NCBI RefSeq assembly: GCF_004116455.1
Contig: NZ_PDJU01000010.1
Span: 62,001-126,000, forward strand
Direction of reading: 5' to 3'
Length of the DNA: 64,000 nucleotides
Source: Arcobacter sp. F155
GTDB lineage: Bacteria > Campylobacterota > Campylobacteria > Campylobacterales > Arcobacteraceae
Numbering within the stretch: position 1 is the first letter of the stretch; each line of letters opens with the position of its first letter. Positions 8,848 through 16,003 of this stretch are shown in pieces. A program made the translations under genes and the position numbers. Under the pieces are notes generated by a model. The model was not told the origin of the DNA, did no database searches, and saw nothing but the letters and a program-made list of their open reading frames with translations.

Positions 8848-9657
8848 CTAATTTTTGTTGTTTTTTATTTGTTTTGGAGTTAAGTTGTATTGTTTTTTGA
8901 AAGCTTGTATAAACCATGATAAGTTATCAAAGCCACACTCAATACAAACTTCACTTACATTTTTAGGTGTATTTTCTAAAAGTACTTTTGCTTTTTCTAG
9001 TCTCTTTAGAACTTGCCATTTTTTAGGAGTTGTATTATAAACCTCTTTAAACTTCTGCCTAAAAGCTAATGGAGTCATTTTTAACTCATCTGCTAAATCT
9101 AAGATATTATCCTCATAAGAGAAGTGTTTTTCAAGAAGTATTTTAAAAGAGTTATTTTTATAAATAGAGTATAAAAAACCTTTAAACTCTTTTGCAAGGG
9201 AACTATTCAAAATATTTAAAAAAGCCTCTTCTAGTTTTAGTTTTATTAGTTGGTCATTTTGTATTGCTGTATTTCTCATATAATCACAAGTTGAATCAAT
9301 AAGTATTTTTAACTCTGCTGTTTTCTTTAACTTTAAAATATTTACTTCTGATATAAGCTCTTTTGAAAAAGTGATATTATATTTAGAGATAAACTCTAAC
9401 AGTACTGAATCATCATAATTGAAAATCATCGCTTCATAATACTCATCTAAAACTTCGCTCATAAGATATGAACCACTTTTTAAGAATAAAAAATGATTTT
9501 CATCCACATTGATATTTTCATTTTCTAAATGCAATATCTTAGTACCCTTAGTTACTAAAATCAAACTATTTGAAGAAAGGATAATTTCATTTTTGTGTTG
9601 TGGCTCTTTTTGTATATAAGTAAAAAAAGAAAAGTTTTCTGACATAAGTTTATTCAT
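8848..9657 (-). CDS. AraC-family regulator (ExsA-like layout)
   Basis: 269 residues with a diverged N-terminal cupin-like half and a C-terminal AraC DNA-binding domain: the first HTH is around ILDLADELKMTPLAFRQKF and the second around VSEVCIECGFDNLSWFIQAF. No target is obvious; it sits downstream of a possible 33-codon ORF and upstream of the PEBP gene on the same strand. The start ATG at 9657 has only a weak ribosome site, which fits translational coupling with the small ORF before it. Confidence 0.85.
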   Translation of the reverse strand: MNKLMSENFSFFTYIQKEPQHKNEIILSSNSLILVTKGTKILHLENENINVDENHFLFLKSGSYLMSEVLDEYYEAMIFNYDDSVLLEFISKYNITFSKELISEVNILKLKKTAELKILIDSTCDYMRNTAIQNDQLIKLKLEEAFLNILNSSLAKEFKGFLYSIYKNNSFKILLEKHFSYEDNILDLADELKMTPLAFRQKFKEVYNTTPKKWQVLKRLEKAKVLLENTPKNVSEVCIECGFDNLSWFIQAFKKQYNLTPKQIKNNKN

Positions 9658-9667
9658 ATTTATTTTG

Positions 9668-9769
9668 CTACTCTTTTGCGAAATTTATTGTATTTTGAAC
9701 AGATTTTCTAGTCTTTGAAGAGCTCTTCTCTTCTAAAAGCCTTTGCTCTTTTTCTTTTAAAAATACCAT
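9668..9769 (-). CDS. Possible 33-residue leader ORF before the AraC gene
   Basis: A short frame of ATG to TAG encodes a charged peptide beginning MVFLKEKEQRLLEEK. It has an AGAGA-like ribosome site about 8 bases upstream and ends 10 bases before the AraC start, which itself lacks a good ribosome site. A TTGACA element lies further upstream on the same strand. This could be a leader peptide that couples translation of the regulator, or a chance ORF; there is no homology evidence either way. Confidence 0.35.
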   Translation of the reverse strand: MVFLKEKEQRLLEEKSSSKTRKSVQNTINFAKE

Positions 9770-9894
9770 TTTAATCTCTTATAAATAAGACTATACACAA
9801 AGCTATTCATTACTATTTTTTTATTGTTTTGTCAATTAAAAACTACAAAATAAACATAATCTTAAAATAGTGTTACAAAAATACTCAAATACTA

Positions 9895-9923
9895 TTGACT
9901 TGTTTTAATTTTTTTTGTATACT
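9895..9923 (+). promoter_or_regulatory. Sigma70-type promoter for the small toxin-like mRNA
   Basis: TTGACT at 9895-9900, an exact 17-base spacer, and TATACT at 9918-9923. The predicted transcript starts near 9930, just before the hairpin at 9942. Confidence 0.7.
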
Positions 9924-9936
9924 TCTTAAAATAGTC

Positions 9937-10000
9937 AAAAAAAAAGGCAAAGTGTACGCCAATACACTCTGCCTTTTACTTACGAATAATTCGTTCAAAT
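9937..10000 (-). ncRNA. Predicted antisense RNA (candidate type I antitoxin)
   Basis: A promoter on the minus strand (10007-10035) should start an RNA near 10000. The RNA runs through a small hairpin (ACGAA, TAA loop, TTCGT; plus positions 9982-9994) and ends at a 14-pair stem-loop followed on the minus strand by nine Ts (plus 9937-9945), a textbook intrinsic terminator. The whole RNA is complementary to the 5' leader of the 29-codon ORF on the plus strand. Two stem-loops and about 64 nt match the layout of IsoA-type antitoxins in Helicobacter. Transcription is inferred, not shown. Confidence 0.6.
9942..9977 (-). terminator. Strong hairpin: antisense-RNA terminator and 5' leader stem of the opposing mRNA
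   Basis: Arms AAAAGGCAAAGTGTA (9942-9956) and TACACTCTGCCTTTT (9963-9977) pair at all positions but one (A9950 against C9969) around loop CGCCAA. The T9 tract lies only on the minus strand. On the plus strand the same hairpin would cap the 5' end of the toxin-like mRNA. Confidence 0.75.
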
Positions 10001-10006
10001 TAATGG

Positions 10007-10035
10007 ATTATACCAAAAGTATTCTTTTTTGTCTA
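10007..10035 (-). promoter_or_regulatory. Extended -10 promoter for the antisense RNA
   Basis: Read on the minus strand: TAGACA (plus 10035-10030), a 17-base spacer, TGG directly before a consensus TATAAT (plus 10012-10007). A consensus -10 with the TGn extension is stronger than the opposing sense promoter, as expected for an antitoxin RNA. Confidence 0.7.
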
Positions 10036-10057
10036 TAAATTAAAAAAAAGGATACAA

Positions 10058-10147
10058 ATGATTCAAAGAATCATCGATAACATCAGAACTATTGTTGATA
10101 CAATCATATTAATTATTGATGTAGCAGAATATATTCCAAGTATATAA
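10058..10147 (+). CDS. 29-residue hydrophobic peptide, candidate type I toxin
   Basis: ATG to TAA, 29 residues, beginning MIQRIIDNIR and ending AEYIPSI, with a run of Ile, Leu and Val in the middle broken by Asp residues at about seven-residue steps, so it could form an amphipathic membrane helix. An AAGGA ribosome site sits about 6 bases before the ATG. The first 17 bases (10058-10074) fold back on themselves (ATGATTC, AAA, GAATCAT), hiding the start codon. The gene has its own promoter, long structured leader, terminator and an antisense RNA. Size and charge pattern resemble TisB; the locus design resembles AapA/IsoA. No homolog is claimed. Confidence 0.6.
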   Translation: MIQRIIDNIRTIVDTIILIIDVAEYIPSI

Positions 10148-10149
10148 AC

Positions 10150-10170
10150 GATGAAGTTTCTTCATCTTTT
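10150..10170 (+). terminator. Terminator of the toxin-like mRNA
   Basis: GATGAAG (10150-10156), TTT loop, CTTCATC (10160-10166), then TTTT. It starts two bases after the stop codon. Confidence 0.7.
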
Positions 10171-10179
10171 ATATTTACA

Positions 10180-11280
10180 TTAAAAGTTCTTAATCAAATC
10201 CACATAAACATCAGTTAAACCTTCTACTTCTTTAACTGTTGTTCTCTCACCTACAGAGTGAATAGTATCATTGATAACACCAAACTCGATAGCTTCTATT
10301 CCAAATGCTCCAAAATATCTAGCATCAGAAGTTCCACCAGCAGTTGAGTGTTTTGTAGTTACGCCAAGTATCTTTTGGATTGAAGTTTCCATAGCTTTTA
10401 CTACTTTTGATTCTTTGTTTGTAACAAATGGAAAAGAGCCTTGTGTAGTTCTAAAGTCATACTCTAAACCTTCAAGATTTTTATTGATAAACTCTTCTAC
10501 TGATTCTCTTGTAGTATTTGTTGAGTTTCTTACATTGAACATAAGTTTTAACTCATTTGGAGTTACGTTTGTAACTTGCATACCACCTCTTATATCTGTG
10601 ATTACCATTTTACTAGGAGCAAAGTATTCATCTCCATCATCAAGATTATGACCAGCTATTTTAGGAAGTACATGGGCAAAGTTATGTACTGGATTTATAC
10701 ACTTTTCAGGATATGCAGCATGACCTTGCTTTCCTTTGATAGTGATATATCCATTGATACTTCCACGTCTACCTACTTTGATTGCATCACCAAAAACCTC
10801 TTCACAAGTTGGTTCTGCTACCACTGCGTATTGAGGTATAAAGTCAATCTCTTTTAAGTGTTCTAAGGCTTTGATAGTTCCATAAGTTCCTTCACCTTCT
10901 TCATCACTTGTCATTAAAATTGAAAGTGTTCCATCAAAGTTTTGTGCATGTTTACAAGCATATAAAAAAGCTGCATCCCCACTTTTCATATCTTGAGATC
11001 CACGTGCAGTTATCACACCATCTATGATATCAGCTGCAAATGGGTCAACATCCCAACCCTCACCTGGAGGTACTACATCAATATGTCCTGCAAAACATAA
11101 GTGCTGTGGATTGTCATTAAACTTTTTATAATAAAATCTATTTTTTGTATCTTCTCTATCGATATTTATACAAGTCCATTCCTCACCTAAATACTCTTCT
11201 ATAAAATCAAATGCTCCATCATCATCAGGAGTAACAGATTTAAACCTTAATAATTTTTGAAATAATTCTATAACTGTCAT
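10180..11280 (-). CDS. dapE: Succinyl-diaminopimelate desuccinylase
   Basis: A 366-residue M20-family metallohydrolase that hydrolyses N-succinyl-LL-diaminopimelate in lysine and peptidoglycan synthesis. Metal-site motifs are in order: CFAGHIDVVPPGEGW with the first His, GSQDMKSGDAA with the bridging Asp, SDEEGEGTYG with the catalytic Glu, and the late TAGGTSDARYF. Length is normal for DapE. It stands alone, convergent with the toxin-like unit and divergent from the DUF748 gene. Confidence 0.95.
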   Translation of the reverse strand: MTVIELFQKLLRFKSVTPDDDGAFDFIEEYLGEEWTCINIDREDTKNRFYYKKFNDNPQHLCFAGHIDVVPPGEGWDVDPFAADIIDGVITARGSQDMKSGDAAFLYACKHAQNFDGTLSILMTSDEEGEGTYGTIKALEHLKEIDFIPQYAVVAEPTCEEVFGDAIKVGRRGSINGYITIKGKQGHAAYPEKCINPVHNFAHVLPKIAGHNLDDGDEYFAPSKMVITDIRGGMQVTNVTPNELKLMFNVRNSTNTTRESVEEFINKNLEGLEYDFRTTQGSFPFVTNKESKVVKAMETSIQKILGVTTKHSTAGGTSDARYFGAFGIEAIEFGVINDTIHSVGERTTVKEVEGLTDVYVDLIKNF

Positions 11281-11355
11281 TTTGTTCCTTTATTGTAAAC
11301 GGATTGTAGCTAATATTTAGTTATAATAATATTGAATACATAAAAAGGCTATGCC

Positions 11356-14300
11356 ATGAAAAAAAATAAATTAGCTTTAATACTATCATCTATATTAATC
11401 ATCTACTCAATCTTAGGTTTTGTTGCTGTTCCAAAAATAGTTAAACCTATTATTATAGATAATATAAATGCAAATATTACACAAAAAGCAAGCTTAGAAA
11501 AAGTATCTTTCAATCCGTTTTTACTTACGGTATCACTGGAAAACCTAAAAATCCAAGATAAGGAAGAAACGACATTTTCTATTGATTCATTGACTATTGA
11601 TTTCAATCTTTTTAGAACTATTAGTGAAAGACACTTAGCTTTCCAAGATTTACAGTTAGTTAATCCTTATATTCATGTTATTGAAAATGAAGATAAGAGT
11701 TTCAACCTAGAAAAACTAGTTAAACCAAGTGAAGAAACTACTTCAAAAGAAGAGACTCAAGCAAGTGAAACAACAGAGCCAATCAAGTTTCAGATTTACA
11801 AAACAGCTATTCAAAAAGCTAAAATCAAGTTCACAAAACTACAAAAAGATAAAAAACCTTTTGTAGTAAATATCAAAGAGTTTAACTATACATTCTATGA
11901 TATGGGTACATTTAGAAATATCTTAGCCTCACATAGTTTAGATATTTTGATAAACAAACACACAAGACTAGATATAAATGGTGGACTTAGAGTTCATCCT
12001 TTCCATATGTATGGAAATGTAAAGCTTTCAAGTCTTAGACCAAGTGAGTTTTTACCATATAAAGAAGAGTTATTTAACTTCAAACTAACAGATGAGACAA
12101 ATATTGATTTAGCTTTTGGATATAACGTAGATACTAAAAAAGAGTTAGATATAAAAATCAATAACCTAGACTTTGCACTTACAAACCTAAATATCATGCA
12201 AAACAAACACTCAACGGTATATTTAAAAGCCCTTAAAATACAGGACTTAAATCTTAACTACCCAGAAAATAATTTAGATATTCAAGCTTTCACTTTAGAG
12301 CAACTAAACACAAAGATTATCAAAGATAAAAAAGAAGTTATAAACCTTACAAAACTTGTAAATATCGAAGAAGAGAAAACTTCAAAAAAAACAGAAGAAA
12401 CAAAAGTACAAACTGAAACTTCTAAGCCATGGAAAGTAAACTTAGCTAACATAAATATAAATAATACAAAAGTATTATTTGATGATCAAAAAGCTTTACT
12501 TTCAACTATGATAAAAGACATAAACCTTCAAGGGAAAAGTTTAAAAGTTAACAACAAAGATATTACACTAGAAGAACTATCTTTAAAAAACAGTTTAGAT
12601 TTTAAAGATACAAAAAACAAACTTGAAGTAAGCACTCTAAACAATAGCTTCTCAGTAAGAAACATCTCTACAGATACAATAAACAATCAAGTAAGCTATC
12701 TTGATTTAAAATCACAAGAGATAAAAGTATCTGACAAGAAATCAAAAACTTATATCACTACAAAAAACTTTGATATAAATATCAATGAAGTGAAAAATAA
12801 AAATCAAGATGTAGAAATATCAAAAGTAAGTCTAAATAGACCAACTATTTTAATTGATGATAAAAAAACAGATAAAAAGATTTCAATAAACAAACTTCTT
12901 ATTGATGTAAATAAAATCAAAAAAGTAGGTACTAAAGTTACGGTTGATAATGTAAAAGTAAATGAACCAAGCTTTAGCTTTAAGGACAACAAAGCAAAAA
13001 CTGATATTCAAGCAAAAGATATCAATCTATTAGTAAATAAAATAACTCATAATAACAACGAATTAAAGATTGTCTCATCTTCTATAAACAAACCTTTTAT
13101 AGCAGTTACACTAGGAAAACAAGCTAAGAAAAAAGAAGAAGAGAAAAAGAAAGTAGCTAAAAAAACAGTTGCTAAAAAAGAGAAAAGCAACTTCTCGTTT
13201 GATATTGGTCCAGTTAAAATCAAAAATGCTCAAATGGTATTCCAAGATAAAAACCTACCAATACCATTTAAAACAAATATATCAAAACTACATGGAGACT
13301 TTTCAAGACTTCACTCTAGTTCTTCAAAACCAACAAAACTTCAACTTGAAGGAAAAGTTGATAAATATGGTTATACAAAAATCACAGGAACAGTAGATAT
13401 AAATGATATAAAACTTTTAACTGATACAACTATTTTATTTAAAAATATTGCTATTAAAAACTTCACTCCATACTCTGGAAAGTTTGTGGGAAGAGAGATA
13501 GATAGTGGTAAATTAAACCTTGATTTAAAATACAATATTAGAAAATCAAATCTTGATGCAAAGAACTCTATTATAATCAGTGATATAAAACTTGGAAAAC
13601 AAGTACAAAGTGAAGATGCAGCAAACTTACCACTTGATTTAGCAATTGCTCTTTTAGAAAATAGTGATGGTGTTATTGATTTAGAACTTCCTATTACGGG
13701 AAATGTAGATGACCCACAATTTGCTATTGCTCCAATTGTATGGAAAGTATTTACAAACCTAATAGTTAAAGCTATATCTTCACCATTTACACTATTAGCA
13801 TCAGTTCTTGGAATAGAAGCAGATGAGATTAAAAGTATTGATTTTGAGTATGGAAATACTACAATTATAGCCTCAGAAAAAGAAGCCTTAGATAATATTG
13901 CAAAAATTCTTGCAAAGAAGAAAAGACTTGCTATAAATGTATCTCCGTCATATCATCAAACATATGACACCCTTGCAATACAAGATAAAAAGTTTGATAA
14001 GTTCTTAGAAAAAAGAATGAAAAAAATAGTAAAAGGTGATGAATACAAAGAAGCACTTGAAGACCTTTTTGAAGAAACATTTAAAGATAAAGATTTAGAT
14101 GATATAGAAGAGATGTTTGAAAAAACTGATAAAAAAGGTAAAAAATACTTTGATAACAAAGCTTATGTTGAGTATCTAAGAAAAACTCTAGCTAGTCTAC
14201 AAAAAGTTTCTACAAATGAGCTTGAGACATTAGCTAAAACAAGAAGTCAAAATATTTTAGACTACTTAATCAAAGAGAAAAAAGTAGAAAAAAATGCAAT

Positions 14301-14385
14301 TGTAATTGATAAAAAAACCAATGTACAAATCGATGAAAAAGATAAATGGTCAACATTTAACTTAAGTGTATCAGTAAAAAAGTAA
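11356..14385 (+). CDS. DUF748/AsmA-like giant envelope protein
   Basis: 1009 residues with one N-terminal membrane anchor (residues 7-27) and a long beta-rich, Lys/Asn-rich body, so it is expected to span from the inner membrane into the periplasm. The body contains repeated units (for example KVSLNRPTILID and KVNEPSFSF) like those of AsmA/TamB lipid-transfer bridges, then a conserved segment with DLPLDLAIALLENSDGVIDLELPITG that is typical of DUF748 proteins. The C-terminus is charged with an OmpA-like look. A Lys/Glu-rich linker lies near residue 590. Role in lipid transport is family-based inference. Confidence 0.8.
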   Translation: MKKNKLALILSSILIIYSILGFVAVPKIVKPIIIDNINANITQKASLEKVSFNPFLLTVSLENLKIQDKEETTFSIDSLTIDFNLFRTISERHLAFQDLQLVNPYIHVIENEDKSFNLEKLVKPSEETTSKEETQASETTEPIKFQIYKTAIQKAKIKFTKLQKDKKPFVVNIKEFNYTFYDMGTFRNILASHSLDILINKHTRLDINGGLRVHPFHMYGNVKLSSLRPSEFLPYKEELFNFKLTDETNIDLAFGYNVDTKKELDIKINNLDFALTNLNIMQNKHSTVYLKALKIQDLNLNYPENNLDIQAFTLEQLNTKIIKDKKEVINLTKLVNIEEEKTSKKTEETKVQTETSKPWKVNLANININNTKVLFDDQKALLSTMIKDINLQGKSLKVNNKDITLEELSLKNSLDFKDTKNKLEVSTLNNSFSVRNISTDTINNQVSYLDLKSQEIKVSDKKSKTYITTKNFDININEVKNKNQDVEISKVSLNRPTILIDDKKTDKKISINKLLIDVNKIKKVGTKVTVDNVKVNEPSFSFKDNKAKTDIQAKDINLLVNKITHNNNELKIVSSSINKPFIAVTLGKQAKKKEEEKKKVAKKTVAKKEKSNFSFDIGPVKIKNAQMVFQDKNLPIPFKTNISKLHGDFSRLHSSSSKPTKLQLEGKVDKYGYTKITGTVDINDIKLLTDTTILFKNIAIKNFTPYSGKFVGREIDSGKLNLDLKYNIRKSNLDAKNSIIISDIKLGKQVQSEDAANLPLDLAIALLENSDGVIDLELPITGNVDDPQFAIAPIVWKVFTNLIVKAISSPFTLLASVLGIEADEIKSIDFEYGNTTIIASEKEALDNIAKILAKKKRLAINVSPSYHQTYDTLAIQDKKFDKFLEKRMKKIVKGDEYKEALEDLFEETFKDKDLDDIEEMFEKTDKKGKKYFDNKAYVEYLRKTLASLQKVSTNELETLAKTRSQNILDYLIKEKKVEKNAIVIDKKTNVQIDEKDKWSTFNLSVSVKK

Positions 14386-14477
14386 AATAAGTTAAAATTA
14401 TATATTAACTATTTTATTTACTTATAATTATTATAATAGTAATATTCTTTTAAATATAAACAAAAAGGAATATTACT

Positions 14478-15014
14478 ATGAAAAAAACACTACTTCTAAT
14501 CCTTGCTATTGCTCTATTCTTTGCCTATGGAATCTATGAACAAGTTAACAAAAAAACTATCAAATCAAAAAGAGTAGCTTGCCAAGAGCAAACAACTACC
14601 TTTGAAAAAATATCAAATAAAGACAAAATCAAAGAAGCAATAAACTTATTAAAAACTCAAAATATAAAAATGACTTCAGATATTGAGTACTCTACAATTA
14701 TGAAATCAGTTTTAATAAATCATTACTCAAAAGAGAACCTACAAACAGATGTAGATGAAGTTCTTAGTTCATATTTCACTTCAAATAAAGATTTAAAAAA
14801 GAAACTTGAAATAGATTATTATATATATGAAAATGACAAAGAAGACAAAGGCAAAAAAAATAAAAAAGCGAAACTATATGCTGGTTATTTAGTGTTTGAG
14901 TTTAAAGTTGATGAAAAGCAAGTATATAAGATTCAGACTGATTATATGAAAGAAGATGGAAATGACATAAAACAAAGAATAGAATGTGTATTTAAATCAT
15001 TCATTTCTTTATAA
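14478..15014 (+). CDS. Hypothetical membrane-anchored or exported protein
   Basis: 178 residues with a hydrophobic N-terminus (KKTLLLILAIALFFAYGIYE) that could be a signal anchor, then a mostly charged soluble domain rich in Lys and Glu and ending CVFKSFISL. No family is recognised. The AAAGGA ribosome site is well placed before the ATG. Its stop abuts the stop of a possible small ORF on the opposite strand. Confidence 0.7.
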   Translation: MKKTLLLILAIALFFAYGIYEQVNKKTIKSKRVACQEQTTTFEKISNKDKIKEAINLLKTQNIKMTSDIEYSTIMKSVLINHYSKENLQTDVDEVLSSYFTSNKDLKKKLEIDYYIYENDKEDKGKKNKKAKLYAGYLVFEFKVDEKQVYKIQTDYMKEDGNDIKQRIECVFKSFISL

Positions 15015-15095
15015 TTAAAGTAGAACAATTTTAAAAAGAACTGCAGAGAGAAAAGTAGAAAATAGTGTAATAGCAATTATAATTTCAATAGACAA
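15015..15095 (-). CDS. Possible 26-residue single-span membrane peptide
   Basis: A TTG-started frame with an AGGAG ribosome site (plus 15102-15106) exactly 6 bases upstream. The product begins MSIEIIIAITLF and ends LFKIVLL: one hydrophobic helix with a Glu near the start and a Lys near the end. A consensus TATAAT on this strand (plus 15131-15126) would start a short leader. The ribosome site is inside a hairpin (15096-15138). It could be a small membrane subunit, a regulator, or a chance ORF downstream of mscS. Confidence 0.4.
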   Translation of the reverse strand: MSIEIIIAITLFSTFLSAVLFKIVLL

Positions 15096-15138
15096 GTCTG
15101 ACTCCTAATATGATAAATATTAGGAATTATAGTCAGAC
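15096..15138. promoter_or_regulatory. Two-part hairpin enclosing a ribosome site
   Basis: GTCTGACT (15096-15103) pairs with AGTCAGAC (15131-15138) and CCTAATAT (15104-15111) with ATATTAGG (15117-15124), with a six-base bulge and a GATAA loop. No T tract follows, so this is not a normal terminator. On the minus strand it covers the AGGAG of the small ORF at 15015-15095. Confidence 0.55.
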
Positions 15139-15160
15139 AAAGTATCAGAAAAGTAATATT

Positions 15161-15994
15161 TTATTTTTGATGTAAATATACATCTCTTATAGGGAAAGGA
15201 ATCTCAATAGAGTTTTTCTTTAGAGTCTCAAAAATAGCAAAGTTTACTTTGTATTGTGTCTCAAAATAGTTGTTTGTTTTTGCCCAATATCTATACTCAA
15301 CATTTACAGAAGAGTCACCAAACTCTTTTATCCCAACTTGAGGTTTAGCTTCTTTAGAGATAAACTCATCAAACTTATTTAACTCATTTAAAATCAAAGA
15401 GATAGTTTTGTCCATGTCACTATCATAGGCAACACCAATTGTTGCTTCTACAATTCTATAATCAAAAGAGTTAACAATAACCTCTCCAATAATATATTTG
15501 TTTGGAACTGTTATTTGCTCACCATCCTCTGTTAAAAGTACTGTATAGCCTAGTTTTATCTCTTCTACAACTCCAAATACATCTTGTACTGTAATCGTAT
15601 TTCCTACAATAAAAGGTCTAGTGATAATAATAGAAAGCCCTGCTCCATAGTTTGACAGTGTTCCTTGTAAAGCAAGTCCTGCACCAAGTGAAGCAGCACC
15701 AATACCAGCAATAAATGGAGTTAAGGTAATACCTAGTTTTCCAACTGCAATTATCACGGCACCAATTATAATTGCAAATCTAACAGCATTTACAATAAAT
15801 TTTGTAAGAGTTACATCTAGATTATTTTTATCACAAAGTCTTTGTACCGCTTCTGATACTTTTTTACCTATGTAAAACCCAAGTATTAAGATTATTATAG
15901 CACCAAGAATTTGGAAACTATAATTCATAAAAAACTCGATTAAAAGATTATATACCTTTTGTATTGATTGGATTTCTTGTTCCATTTGTTCCAT
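15161..15994 (-). CDS. Small-conductance mechanosensitive channel, MscS family
   Basis: 277 residues, the usual E. coli MscS length. Three N-terminal membrane segments, the pore-lining TM3 with GIGAASLGAGLALQGTLSNYGAG, then the soluble beta domain with RPFIVGNTITVQDVFGVVEEI and the late FPIRDVYLH. It releases solutes on hypo-osmotic shock. It follows mutS2 by 9 bases on the same strand. A second, much larger MscS protein is at 53872. Confidence 0.93.
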   Translation of the reverse strand: MEQMEQEIQSIQKVYNLLIEFFMNYSFQILGAIIILILGFYIGKKVSEAVQRLCDKNNLDVTLTKFIVNAVRFAIIIGAVIIAVGKLGITLTPFIAGIGAASLGAGLALQGTLSNYGAGLSIIITRPFIVGNTITVQDVFGVVEEIKLGYTVLLTEDGEQITVPNKYIIGEVIVNSFDYRIVEATIGVAYDSDMDKTISLILNELNKFDEFISKEAKPQVGIKEFGDSSVNVEYRYWAKTNNYFETQYKVNFAIFETLKKNSIEIPFPIRDVYLHQK

Positions 15995-16003
15995 ACTTTT
16001 CCC

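Noticed and set aside
11356-14385. Lys/Asn-rich, repetitive DUF748 gene as a horizontally acquired region
   Set aside because: Base and codon use match the neighbours, and a repetitive Lys-rich body is normal for AsmA-like proteins in AT-rich genomes.
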